Source: Tetrahymena elliotti 4EA (lineage: Eukaryota > Ciliophora > Oligohymenophorea > Hymenostomatida > Tetrahymenidae). Taken from it: a stretch of DNA of 64,000 nucleotides. A program made the position numbers and the translations under genes. Under the pieces are notes generated by a model that saw only the letters and a program-made list of their open reading frames with translations, had not been told where the DNA came from and did not search any database. Within the stretch, counting starts at the first letter, position 1; each line of letters starts with the position of its first letter. The stretch lies in contig JH720322.1 in NCBI GenBank assembly GCA_000231825.2, positions 558,001 through 622,000 on the forward strand, read 5' to 3'. Of this stretch, positions 51,269-61,080 are shown one piece after another.

Positions 51269-52929
51269 ATGAGCAATTTATTAAAGCAAGCTTTAACAAA
51301 AGGAAAGCCACCTGTATAGCCATAGTTTAGTAACATAGAAATTATTTTAAAAAGTATAAAAAGTGTTAAATATGTCTAAAATATAAAGATGATGATGAAG
51401 AAAACTAGGAAGAAGAGGAAAAAGATACCTTTGAGTAATATTTTGGAAAATAAATTTATTATTATCAAAAAATCATTTACTTCAGAGGCTATCCTTCGAA
51501 TTCTTTCAGAAATTTTATTTTAATTTAAAAAGGGACCCAACTACTTAAAAAGCAGTTCATTAGGAGTTTCATCATTTCGGATCAGGTCCTATTAGAGCAG
51601 TTCCTATCGGACTTCCTCCAATGAGCAAACCTAGATAGAATGAAGATACTATTTAAGATCCCAATTCAATAGAAATAAATTAAAGATTATAAGGTGGTAC
51701 AACTAAAGCTGCAAATTAATTTGCTCCTTCTAAATGGAGTGATTATTTTGATTCTATGGAGTTTATGGAAAATGTAATTTTTAGTAGATTAAGCCTATAT
51801 TTTATTTATTTTTCAATAAGTAGAAATCATATTTATATATATTTTTATTAAAAGGGAACTCCTATTTACATTTGTGGAAATCAAGGACCCCTTTTCTTTT
51901 GCATGCATGGAGCTGGAGATTCTGCTTGTAGTTTTGCATGCTTGGCTAAAGAAATTAAATAGTTTGGTACTACTGTAGCCTTTGATTATAGAGGACATGG
52001 CGAAAGTAAAATTGAAAGCTCCGATGATTTGAGTATGGAAACACTTATTGAGGATACTCAAGTAGTATTTGATTATGTTTTAAATAAATTTCCTGATATG
52101 TGTGTGATTATAGTTGGACATAGGTAAATTAAATATGAAAAAAATTTATTTAAAAATACCTTTTGTAAAAAATAGTATGGGTGGGTCAGTAGCCAGCAAA
52201 TTTACATAGAAAATTTATGAATAGGAAAATTACAAAGAAGTTGTTTAGGGTATTTACAAATATTTTTATTCAAATTTACACAGGAAAAATAAAATATTTA
52301 AAAATTAGGATTGATTGTAATTGATGTTGTTGAAGGTACAGCTATTGAAGCATTACCATTTATGGAAAGTATTGTCAGCAAAAGACCTTAAAGATTTGAT
52401 AGTATAGAGAGTGCTATTAAATGGCAGTAATTTTAAAATTTGTATGAATTTGTTTCAAATGAATAACACTTAAAATTTTATTAAAAGTACAAGAACCAAT
52501 TAGCTTAGAAATATAGAATCCGCTCGCGTTTCAGTTCCACCTAAATTTAAAGCAGTTTAAAAAGATGGAAAAACTGTTTATGAATGGAAGGTAGATTTGA
52601 TGAAATCAGAAAAATATTGGTTAGGATGGTTTAAAGGTTTAACTGGTTCTTTCCTTAGCGTTCATATGCCAAAATTATTAATGCTTGCAGAAAAAGAAAG
52701 AATGGATAAAGAATTAACTATAGCTTAAATGTAAGGTAAATTTAAGTTAGTAGTTATCTAAGATGTTGGTCATTACATGTAGGAAGACAACTTTAAGAAA
52801 ACTGCATTTAATTTACACTTATTTTTAGAAAATTTCAGAATTCCTGTTGATAAGGCTGACTTTTAACGCTATAAAGAATAGGGTATTGGTAAATTCCATT
52901 CTAATATCAAGCCATATAGTATGAAGTGA
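51269..52929 (+). CDS. PPME1: Protein phosphatase methylesterase 1
   Basis: PPME1 removes the C-terminal methyl ester from the PP2A catalytic subunit. Six introns (51330-51388, 51435-51532, 51774-51854, 52124-52175, 52250-52308, 52427-52487) give 1251 nt, 416 aa. The alpha/beta hydrolase core shows CMHGAGDSACSFACLAKEI, FDYRGHGESK, and the nucleophile elbow VGHSMGGSVASKF, with the Ser codon (206) split by the fourth intron. Then come LIVIDVVEGTAIEAL and the PME-specific NIESARVSVPPKF. The catalytic His is in VIQDVGHYMQED near the end. The acid residue is expected in the strand before the lid, but I did not assign it. The start is set by MSNLLKQALTKGKPP and by intron phase. The N-terminal 50 aa are acidic. 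Confidence 0.93.
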
Positions 52930-53234
52930 AGAATCAATTTAATATAATTATAAGGGATTATGCGTATAAAATATATTTTGTATTTGCTTAAAAGTTTACA
53001 TGCATGTCTATAAAATTAGAAATTTTGATCAATTTTAATTTTTTGATGATTTTTTAAATATTTTAAATACACTTAAGATCTTTTTGTGTTTATATTTCAA
53101 TCAAATACTGTTTTTTATCAAAAACGAAAAAATATTAATTATTAAATTAATTAATAAACCAATTCAAAAAAAAAGATTTACAGCTGGTTTGGAATTAGTT
53201 AGTTGTTTACAATTTAAAAATTGAATCTAATAAA
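52930..53234. other. AT-rich spacer
   Basis: About 300 nt, A/T-rich, between two plus-strand genes. Nothing distinct is visible. Confidence 0.5.
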
Positions 53235-56200
53235 ATGAAACACACGGAAAGTATTCAGAATATTATTAAAGAAGTAGAAAAAAAGAAGGAAGAAATAGCT
53301 TCCAAAAAAACAGAAATTTTGACATTACAGCATTAGAATGTTGTTTTATCTGAACAAACTTACATTTAAAAGGCATGAATATTTTGTTTTTTTTTGTAGC
53401 ATTTAGAATTATTATGAATAATTGTTTTTGTTATTGCTACACAAATTGCTTTCACTAGTCAAAATATATTTTAAATTTTTTAAACAGGATAGGCTGTATA
53501 TGTTAGAATCAGAATTTCAAGATAGGAAGAGAATATTTGAAAACCTCTACATAAAATACAAAAAAAAAAACTAGAATATGGTAATCTTTAATTATTTACA
53601 AATAAGCAGATTATTTTAAATATCATTTACCTCTAAAGAATGATGAGGAGTTTGAAGAAGCAGATATTGATGAGAGTGTAAATCCTTTCAAAAAATTAGG
53701 AAAAAAAATGAATTAGCAGAAAAGCGAAAAAAATGAAATAGATGAAAAAGAAAAAAAAAACTAGTAAGAGATATCAGATTTAAGAGTTTTAGAGGGTATA
53801 TAGAATTATCTTGATAAGCAAATACAAAAATATGATAAAAACAAAATTTTTAAGAAAATGTAATTTTATTAAATTGGCGTATTTTTTTCTGGATCTTTTG
53901 TTTAAAAATAAAATTGATATTAGGAATATGAGTCCTTAAAATGGAAAGAGTAATAATCGTAATAAAAATAATTTTAATGACAGTGATAGTATGAGTGATA
54001 ATGATAGTGATTCAGACTCTGATAAATCCTAAGAAAATGCTCTTTTACCAAGAGAAAAAGACAAAGTTACATTCATAAAACCCTTTAACCCCTTCACATG
54101 TGTATTAGTTAGATTAAAAGTAGACAAAGTAGATGAAATAGAGAGTGGTTAAAAACTTTTAATCAGCATTAGAGTGGAAGAAAGGACAAAGTTTTCTGAA
54201 ATAAAAAAAGCAGCTTGCTAATATTGGGTACTATTTCCTTTTTAAAATATAGCTTTAAAATTTTTTGATTGAAAGATTAAATAAAATATTTATTAAAATA
54301 AATTTAAATTTGATCTAATGAATTAGTGTTACCATTTTTAGATGATTCAAATTATAATTTTTAATTGAGTAAATTATAGCCTGAATTAAACTTTCTTTAA
54401 AATAAAGTAAGTTAAAAGGCGTTAAGATGATTTTAGTGGATATCTTGATCTGGAAGATCATAAATTTCTTTTTATGGATTTATCTGATGAAACAAACTCA
54501 TCACTTCCAGATGAGGAACAAGCCATTCAGTTTTTGATGCAAAAAGGTTACAAGAATTTAAGCTAGTGTACTCTCATTCTAAAATACAAAGACTATAGAC
54601 CTAATATAGATTCTATTTAAGCTGAAAGTACTAAAATTAATAAAGGAGTTAACCAAGAAAAATCACAAGGCCAATACTTTGTGAAAAGAGTTTAGAATGA
54701 TTCAATAAATCCTTATGAATTCTTTTTCTCTGAATATCCATCACTTTAATTTTACATTGAACTAAAGCATCTTCAAGAATCAGAGGAATAAGAAAAGTAA
54801 GAGGTAAATTTTAATATAATCTAATTTATGTATATTAAACATATCTATTAAAATCCTAGAAATAAGAAAATATGAGCAGCCAAAAAAAAGAATCTGAAAA
54901 AAAATAATCGGAACCCTTAAATGATTCACATTGTTGTATTCTGACTTTCCTCATTATGATTATTGTAAAATAATAAAAAAAATTAATGCATAACAAATTA
55001 AATGATAAATTTTTAAATAACCAAAAGATCGTTACTGCAATTTACTTGTCCAAGATGGTTGATGTTGAAGTGAAACATTATACTCATAGCTATATTTAAA
55101 GCACTCTTTAATTGGACAAATTTAACATTTTAGAACAAGAATAGATTTATGAATAATTCTTTAAAAACGTATTAGGCAAATGTTTTTTTGATTCAGATTA
55201 TTACCTTCCGAATTAAGGTTACTTTAAAGATAATTTTGCAACAATAGGAAACATAAGAATAAGATTTTAATTGTAACAGCTATCTGAATGTGATATTTAT
55301 GCTAGTCAAAATTCTAAATATGTATGCTTTGATTTAGATGAAACTAAACTTTATAAAGAAGATATTGGAACAAATTCATAAACTCTTAAATTTTGTAACT
55401 TTTAATTCTTACATAAATAAATAAGTCAAATTTATCAACATTTTATATAGAATTCTAAAAATTTTAGAATGGTCCCAAAGATAAATATTAGAGATTCGAT
55501 TTAACAGGAACTTATGGTACTTATACTCCTGAAGGATATATGTTAGATTTTAATGTAACTATAAATAGATAATAATATATGAGCTAGATTGAATACCTCA
55601 AGGAATTGACTGTAAACGAAATCAAACTAAAAGTTTTAATATTGACTTTCACTCTTTTTAACCCAACATTAGATATTTGGGTGAATGTAAATCTGTATAT
55701 TGAAAGAGATCGCTTTGGTCTCTTAAAACCATACGATCCTAAAATTTATTTTTTCAAGCCTAATGTGTAAAAATTTCCTTTTAAAGAAATTTATTATCTA
55801 ATTAATTAATTTTCTCTATTTAAAGTTACAATGGGCCAGAAGGTTCATCAATGCTTGCACTAGATATCATAAGACTTGTATCCACTTTTATTTTGCTACT
55901 CTTCGTTATTTACTAGAGCTTTCTTTTTTATGGTTCTTATACCTATATCTTTACTTTGTTAGGGTTTCTTAATCTTCTTGTGATATCTTTCAGTGTGGCA
56001 TCACTTACACTAAGCTTTATATCCTATGCCAGTGGATTTGATGAAAATGATTTATTTTAGCTTCATAATAATATGTTAAAAGAATATGATGCTCTTGATT
56101 TAAAAAATATGACTTTAGACGAATGGATAGAGTTTTAAAATAAATACTATGTTGATTTAACTTATGTAGGATATATTTATAACTCATTACAAGCCTTACA

Positions 56201-56899
56201 ATCTATTTTAATAACAATCCTTTTATTCAGATTTATTTTTGTATTGTCTTTCTCCATCTATTTAAAAACCATAGTTGATACCATCAAAAATGTAAAATTC
56301 ATTCTATTTTATTGATTAATAAAGCTATTTTTGATAAATAGGCTGGCGCAGATCTACTTAAGTATTTTGTCATATTTCTACCTCTTTTAATTTCGTTTGC
56401 TCTAATATTTTATTAAATATGGGGAGCTTATATAAAAGGATTTAATAATTTAGTTGCTTCCTTATGTTCTGTTATCCTTATGACTATCGGTTTCATGGAT
56501 TCAGATAAAATTAATTAAATAAATACTGTTTGGTCTATTATTTTTGTGATTCTATTTTATCTTTTAATCATTTTCCTTTTCTACAGCTTTATTTTAGGAA
56601 TCATGGTTGAAAGCTAGCATAGTGTAATTATGTAAAAAGGTTATCCCTCAATGCAAAAATCTACTATAACAGGAGGTGTGATAATAGAATGGTTATTCTC
56701 ATGGGTACCTAATAGTCTAAAAAATTCAGTTAAAGATCTTATCAAAACTTTAAAAAGGGAAACATCTAAAGATTCTGATAACAAAAATGACAAAGACACC
56801 GATAAAAAAAATCAAAAAGATGCTGATAATAAAAATGAGAAAGATTCTCCTCACCTAGATGAAAAATAAAGCTTAATTGAATCAAAAAAGAAAAATTGA
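53235..56899 (+). CDS. Polycystin-2-like cation channel
   Basis: PKD2-type channels carry cations, in ciliates often in cilia. Introns: 53373-53487 (GC-AG), 53581-53609, 53860-53923, 54228-54407, 54804-54859, 54965-55027, 55395-55450, 55767-55825 and 56292-56341. The exons total 2993 nt, one short of 998 codons. The A11 run at about 53560-53570 needs one more base to join KYKKK to LEY. N-terminal 430 aa: a coiled coil, then an acidic linker and CVLVRLKVDKVDEI. S1 is ILTFLIMIIIVTAIYL. A large extracellular domain contains LTGTYGTYTPEGYMLDF. S2-S6 include LVSTFILLLFVIYQSF, YFVIFLPLLISFALIFY, a pore region SVILMTIGFMD and YSFILGIMVESQ. The C-tail is charged. If the intron at 54804 is wrong, the channel would be a separate gene starting at the ATG at 54872. 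Confidence 0.85.
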
Positions 56900-58128
56900 A
56901 ATTTGTAATGAAATATTTATTCATGTTCATTTAGTTTGAATCTTAATGATTTACTAATTAAAAAAATAATTTCACTTAAACAAATAAAAAGATATTTAAT
57001 AAATTAAATTTATCTCTTAAATTATTTCTAAAATATTTGCAAAAAACATTATATGTAAATGAGCAATAAAAAATCTAGGAATGTAAGATTATTCATCAAA
57101 AATAAGATATTTATACAAAAAATAAATAAAAAAAATGTAAAATTAAGATAAGTAGTAAAAGTTATTTATTCTTATCTCGAAGAATAAAGTTTTTGTAAAT
57201 AATAAGTGTTAACAATTAAAATATGTTATCCTTTTCCTTCTAAAGTTAGATTTAAGGTTAGTTACTTATTTTTCATAATAAATTTTTATTTAGTAACTTA
57301 AATATTTATTTATTTTGCCAGGCTAAATTTGAATGATAATCTATTTTTTTTAAATTTTTGACTAAACAAACTTAAATAATTAATTTCTGTCTGTATAATC
57401 AGTAAAAAACTTTCGAAATAAATGATAAATTAATCAATATTTTTTCATAGGAAAGTAGAGTTAGAAATTATTAGTTTTGAAGAGCCTTTTAAAGAATAAA
57501 CAAAACATTTAATTTGTAAATAAAGAAAAATAATTTATTCATTTATCTAAACAATTTTTTTTTTCAATAATATTTTAAGGAAATATATTTTCAAATTATT
57601 GTATCTATATCAAACATACGTTAGCAACATTTAGTAAATTATATTTGAAAACGGGATAAAATAAGATAAATATCTTTTATTCATTTGGTTAATAAGTTAA
57701 AATTAAAATGAAAGAAAATAAATTTAAATGAAAAGTAATGATAAAGGCATGCTTTTTTTTACTTGCAATTTTTAACAAAAAAATGAATATCTGTTTGTTT
57801 GTTTGTTTGGTATATTTTATGGTTGAAAGATGAAATCGAGTTATTTTTATCTAAAGTAGGGGAATTATAGCTATATTGATAGTATTTTGATGTTTTGATA
57901 ATGATTAAAAAATTGAAGCTAATAAGTTAAATATTTAGAAAAATGAAATGAAAACACGAAAACAAATAATCATAATCAGAATTGGGATGATTTATAATTT
58001 AAATAAGATGTGAGAAAAAGCACACACTTAAAATAAAAAATATTTTTAAACATTTATTAAGTTTATTGTATATATTTATGGTAGAATTAATTTTAAATAT
58101 ATTTAAGTATATTTTAAGTTTAGCCAAC
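56900..58128. other. AT-rich convergent spacer
   Basis: About 1.2 kb between the 3' ends of the channel gene (plus) and eL19 (minus). It contains a TTTG repeat (57792-57809) and otherwise A/T-rich sequence. No RNA gene or coding-like frame was recognised. Confidence 0.55.
57792..57809. repeat. (TGTT)n microsatellite
   Basis: About four and a half copies of a 4-nt TTTG unit in the spacer downstream of the channel gene. No function is apparent. Confidence 0.85.
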
Positions 58129-59975
58129 TCAAACATCGACCTTAGCAACGATTTAGGCCTTTTCGTTTCTCTTAGCTCTAGAAGCGGTGTTCTTAGCTCT
58201 TCTGGCTTCTTGTTGGGAAGTTAACTTATCAGTCTTAATCTTGTCAGCCTTGGAGACGTGGATAGCTTCGATCAAGACGGTCTTATTCTTGTACAAGTTA
58301 CCCTTAGAACCCAAGTAGAATTCGTGATATCTATTTTTTACAAATTATCATAAGTAAATTCATTGAAATAGCCAAATTTATTAAAAAAACTTTTTTAAAT
58401 CAAAGATTTTTAAAATTAATTACTAGTGCTTATCGATCTTCTTGGCAGCTCTGTACTTTCTGAGGAGTCTTCTGAGAACTCTTTGTCTTCTCATCCATAG
58501 AACCTTGGTGGGCATTCTGGCGTTTCTGGTACCTTTTCTCTTACCGGAACCAGTGTGTCTACCTATAATTTTGATTAAGAGAGATGGTTAGATTTTTGAT
58601 ATAAAATTGCAAGGTTAATTAAAAATAGTCATAGATTATTTTTTTCTCCGCAGATAATTTTGATTTAGTAAGTAGTTAGTCTCCCTTTATAAATGATATT
58701 CATATACAATTAATTGAATTAAATGGTATTTTCAAGATTATAGCAACACTAAATTAACTAACTAGCTTTCCAAGATAAAATATAAATTAATGGGAACACA
58801 TTTTATTCACTTCTTTTTAAAGCAGTGAACAAGCTTAAAATTTCCCAAGAATCCAACTTGATCATTCAAAGTAGATTTCAATTATGAAAGAGGCAAACAA
58901 TTTATCAAATTCTCATTTATTATAATAGCACTGATATTACATTAAATGTTTTCACATTTTCTCTCTCTATTTTTCTTTCTTCAGATTAGTATTAAAATTT
59001 CAGCAGTACACACTTTTTCTAAAAAGTTGATCTGGTTTGCTTTCTTTTAATAATGAAATCTGCTTCAAATAATTAATATTGATTTTATCATAGACTACTT
59101 TAGCCACTGAAAACTTTGTTATTTTCTTTAGCATTTAATTAAATAAATAAAATCCACTTTGCTAACACTTTTAAATTTATCTATTGTTTATTTATTTATT
59201 GTTTATTTTATTCATTTATTTGAAATACTTTATTCTATTTACTTGGAGTTTTATTTTACTTTAAGACTCTGCTCATGCTACATATGTAAATATTTACTGC
59301 TTTAAATAGCATACTATGCTTTCTCATATGCAAATTTTAACTCTAGATTGTACGAAATAAGATTACAGCAATAATTTTAAACTATTGATTTACTATTAAT
59401 TCATTGTATACAAATATTATGCTTTGGATTGAGGAGAGCTACATACTACTAAATCATCTTACTGCTGCTGTGGAGCATTATAGTTTTCCCAACCAATTCA
59501 TGGTTGGAAAAATAAATATAGTATTGTGCTTATTAATAATATAAAGTACCCTTTCTCTTGGCTTCAAGGAAAGCTCTAGCTCTAGATCTAGAGTGGATAA
59601 CAGTAGATCTCTTCATGACCAAACCGTCCTTGATGAGCTTTCTGATGGAAGCTCCTGTTTTAGTTAAATAAAAAAGACATTTAATATTGGATGCATACTT
59701 CATTTTAAAATAAGTTTGGGAAAATCTCTTTTTAATATGCTAAAGTTACAAAATGTTTTTCATACATCTTCTGCCAATAATTGAAGAAAAATATTATTGA
59801 ATTAATGATTGATTGGCTTTAACTTTTTGCATAAAATGGGAGAGCATTTAATAGAAATTTTACTGGAGTTAGCCATAGAAATTTCAGAGGATTCATTGGG
59901 ATCTAACCATAATCTCTTTTGACCGCACTTCAAAACGGAAGCGGCTAATCTCTTTTAAAGTCTTAAGGATACCAT
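58129..59975 (-). CDS. RPL19: 60S ribosomal protein eL19
   Basis: eL19 is a core large-subunit protein that makes an intersubunit bridge. Three introns (59655-59863, 58563-59549, 58331-58423) leave 558 nt, 185 aa, from the ATG at 59975 to the TGA at 58131-58129. The family signature is clear: [26 protein letters not shown] at the start region, [52 protein letters not shown] and [11 protein letters not shown]. The end has the family's basic helix ([20 protein letters not shown]). Codon choice differs from the neighbours: AAG, CTC, ATC and GCC are frequent, as expected for a highly expressed gene. The 987-nt second intron is far longer than any other measured here, and the first is 209 nt. The gene is divergent with the GCN1-like gene. 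Confidence 0.97.
58563..59549 (-). other. 987-nt intron of eL19, possible ncRNA host
   Basis: GT donor on the minus strand at 59549 after the codons for EAKRKG, acceptor AG at 58563 before GRHTGSG. The interior is AT-rich but has patches with more G/C, notably about 59430-59515. Ribosomal-protein introns often host snoRNAs. I could not find a complete C/D or H/ACA box set by eye, so an RNA gene is only a possibility. Confidence 0.7.
59484..59511. other. Hairpin inside the eL19 intron
   Basis: Left arm 59484-59495 and right arm 59501-59511 pair as 7 bp (CCAACCA with TGGTTGG), one bulged C at 59488, then 4 A/T bp, around a 5-nt loop. It stands out against AT-rich DNA in a G/C-richer patch of the long intron. 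Confidence 0.75.
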
Positions 59976-61080
59976 CTTTATTTGTTGTTTTCTTTTCTTT
60001 ATAAACCTCTATTATTAAATTTAATTAAAAATTCACCTTAACTATAGGATATATTTTGAGTATCTAATTTTCTCCTCAAACTTTTTAATCCCAGTTATCT
60101 TTACCTCTTTACCAAAACTACTTCCCTTTATTATCTCTCTCTTTTATTTTTCAATGAATTATCTCAAGCTAAATCAATCAAAAATAGCAAAAATAAAGCA
60201 AAATCAATAGAATTCATTTTGACATATTCACTAAGGACAAACATAATAAGATAGATCTAAACGAAATCAATTAAATCCATTTTCAATTATTTATTTATTT
60301 TTATTTTTCCTTCTCCCTAATTAATAAAATATTATTAATATTAAAATCTAATTTTTCCTCCATCACTAAAAAAAATATTTTGTTTTTTAATTTATTTAAA
60401 TAATTAAATCAATATTTTTTTCTTGAGCAAGTTATTGGGTTATTGGTAGATAGAATATACCATTTTATGTTTGTTTAAATTTTTAATTTCATGTTTTATT
60501 AAATTATTTTAAATTTAATTAATACTTTATTTTTAAATAATATTTTTATTTCTCATTTTATAATCAAATAAAATAAACAAAAATGAAACAATTTTGTTTT
60601 AAAATATTTCATTCAAAATAATATTTAAAAATGTATTTAAATATTTAAAAAATAATTTTAGGTTTTTTAATTTTTATGATAAATATTTCATTTAATCAAT
60701 GAGGAAAGAATATTAATGGCTTTCAGACATTTTCAAAGGTTTATTTGAGTGTTTTTTTTAGGTAGGTGTATGTTGTGAGTGAGAGAATAAGGAGAACGAA
60801 AGAAGATAGGAATCAAATTAAACAAATTTACAAAGAATTAAATAAGCGAAAAGAAAAGATACACATATCAGATTATAAAGTTTATCATAAGAATTTAGTT
60901 TGATTTAGAAGAAGAGAATATAGATAGTATTCTTTTTAAGTTATTTAGACACTCTCATAAAGTCATAAAGAAACAAAGAAATATCATAGTCGTTTGAACA
61001 TAAATAAATCAAAATAGCAGCAAATAGTTAAACTCATAATAGCATATTGATTTATAATTATAGAATCTGACATCTCAAAA
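59976..61080. other. AT-rich divergent spacer
   Basis: About 1.1 kb between the starts of eL19 (minus) and the GCN1-like gene (plus). A purine-rich stretch (about 60768-60870, AGGAGAACGAAAGAAGAT type) precedes the GCN1-like start and could be its 5' UTR. No RNA gene seen. Confidence 0.5.

Noticed and set aside
51088..51336. Hydrophobic minus-strand frame
   Set aside because: It is antisense to the PPME1 first exon and AT-rich spacer; hydrophobic residues follow from A/T runs.
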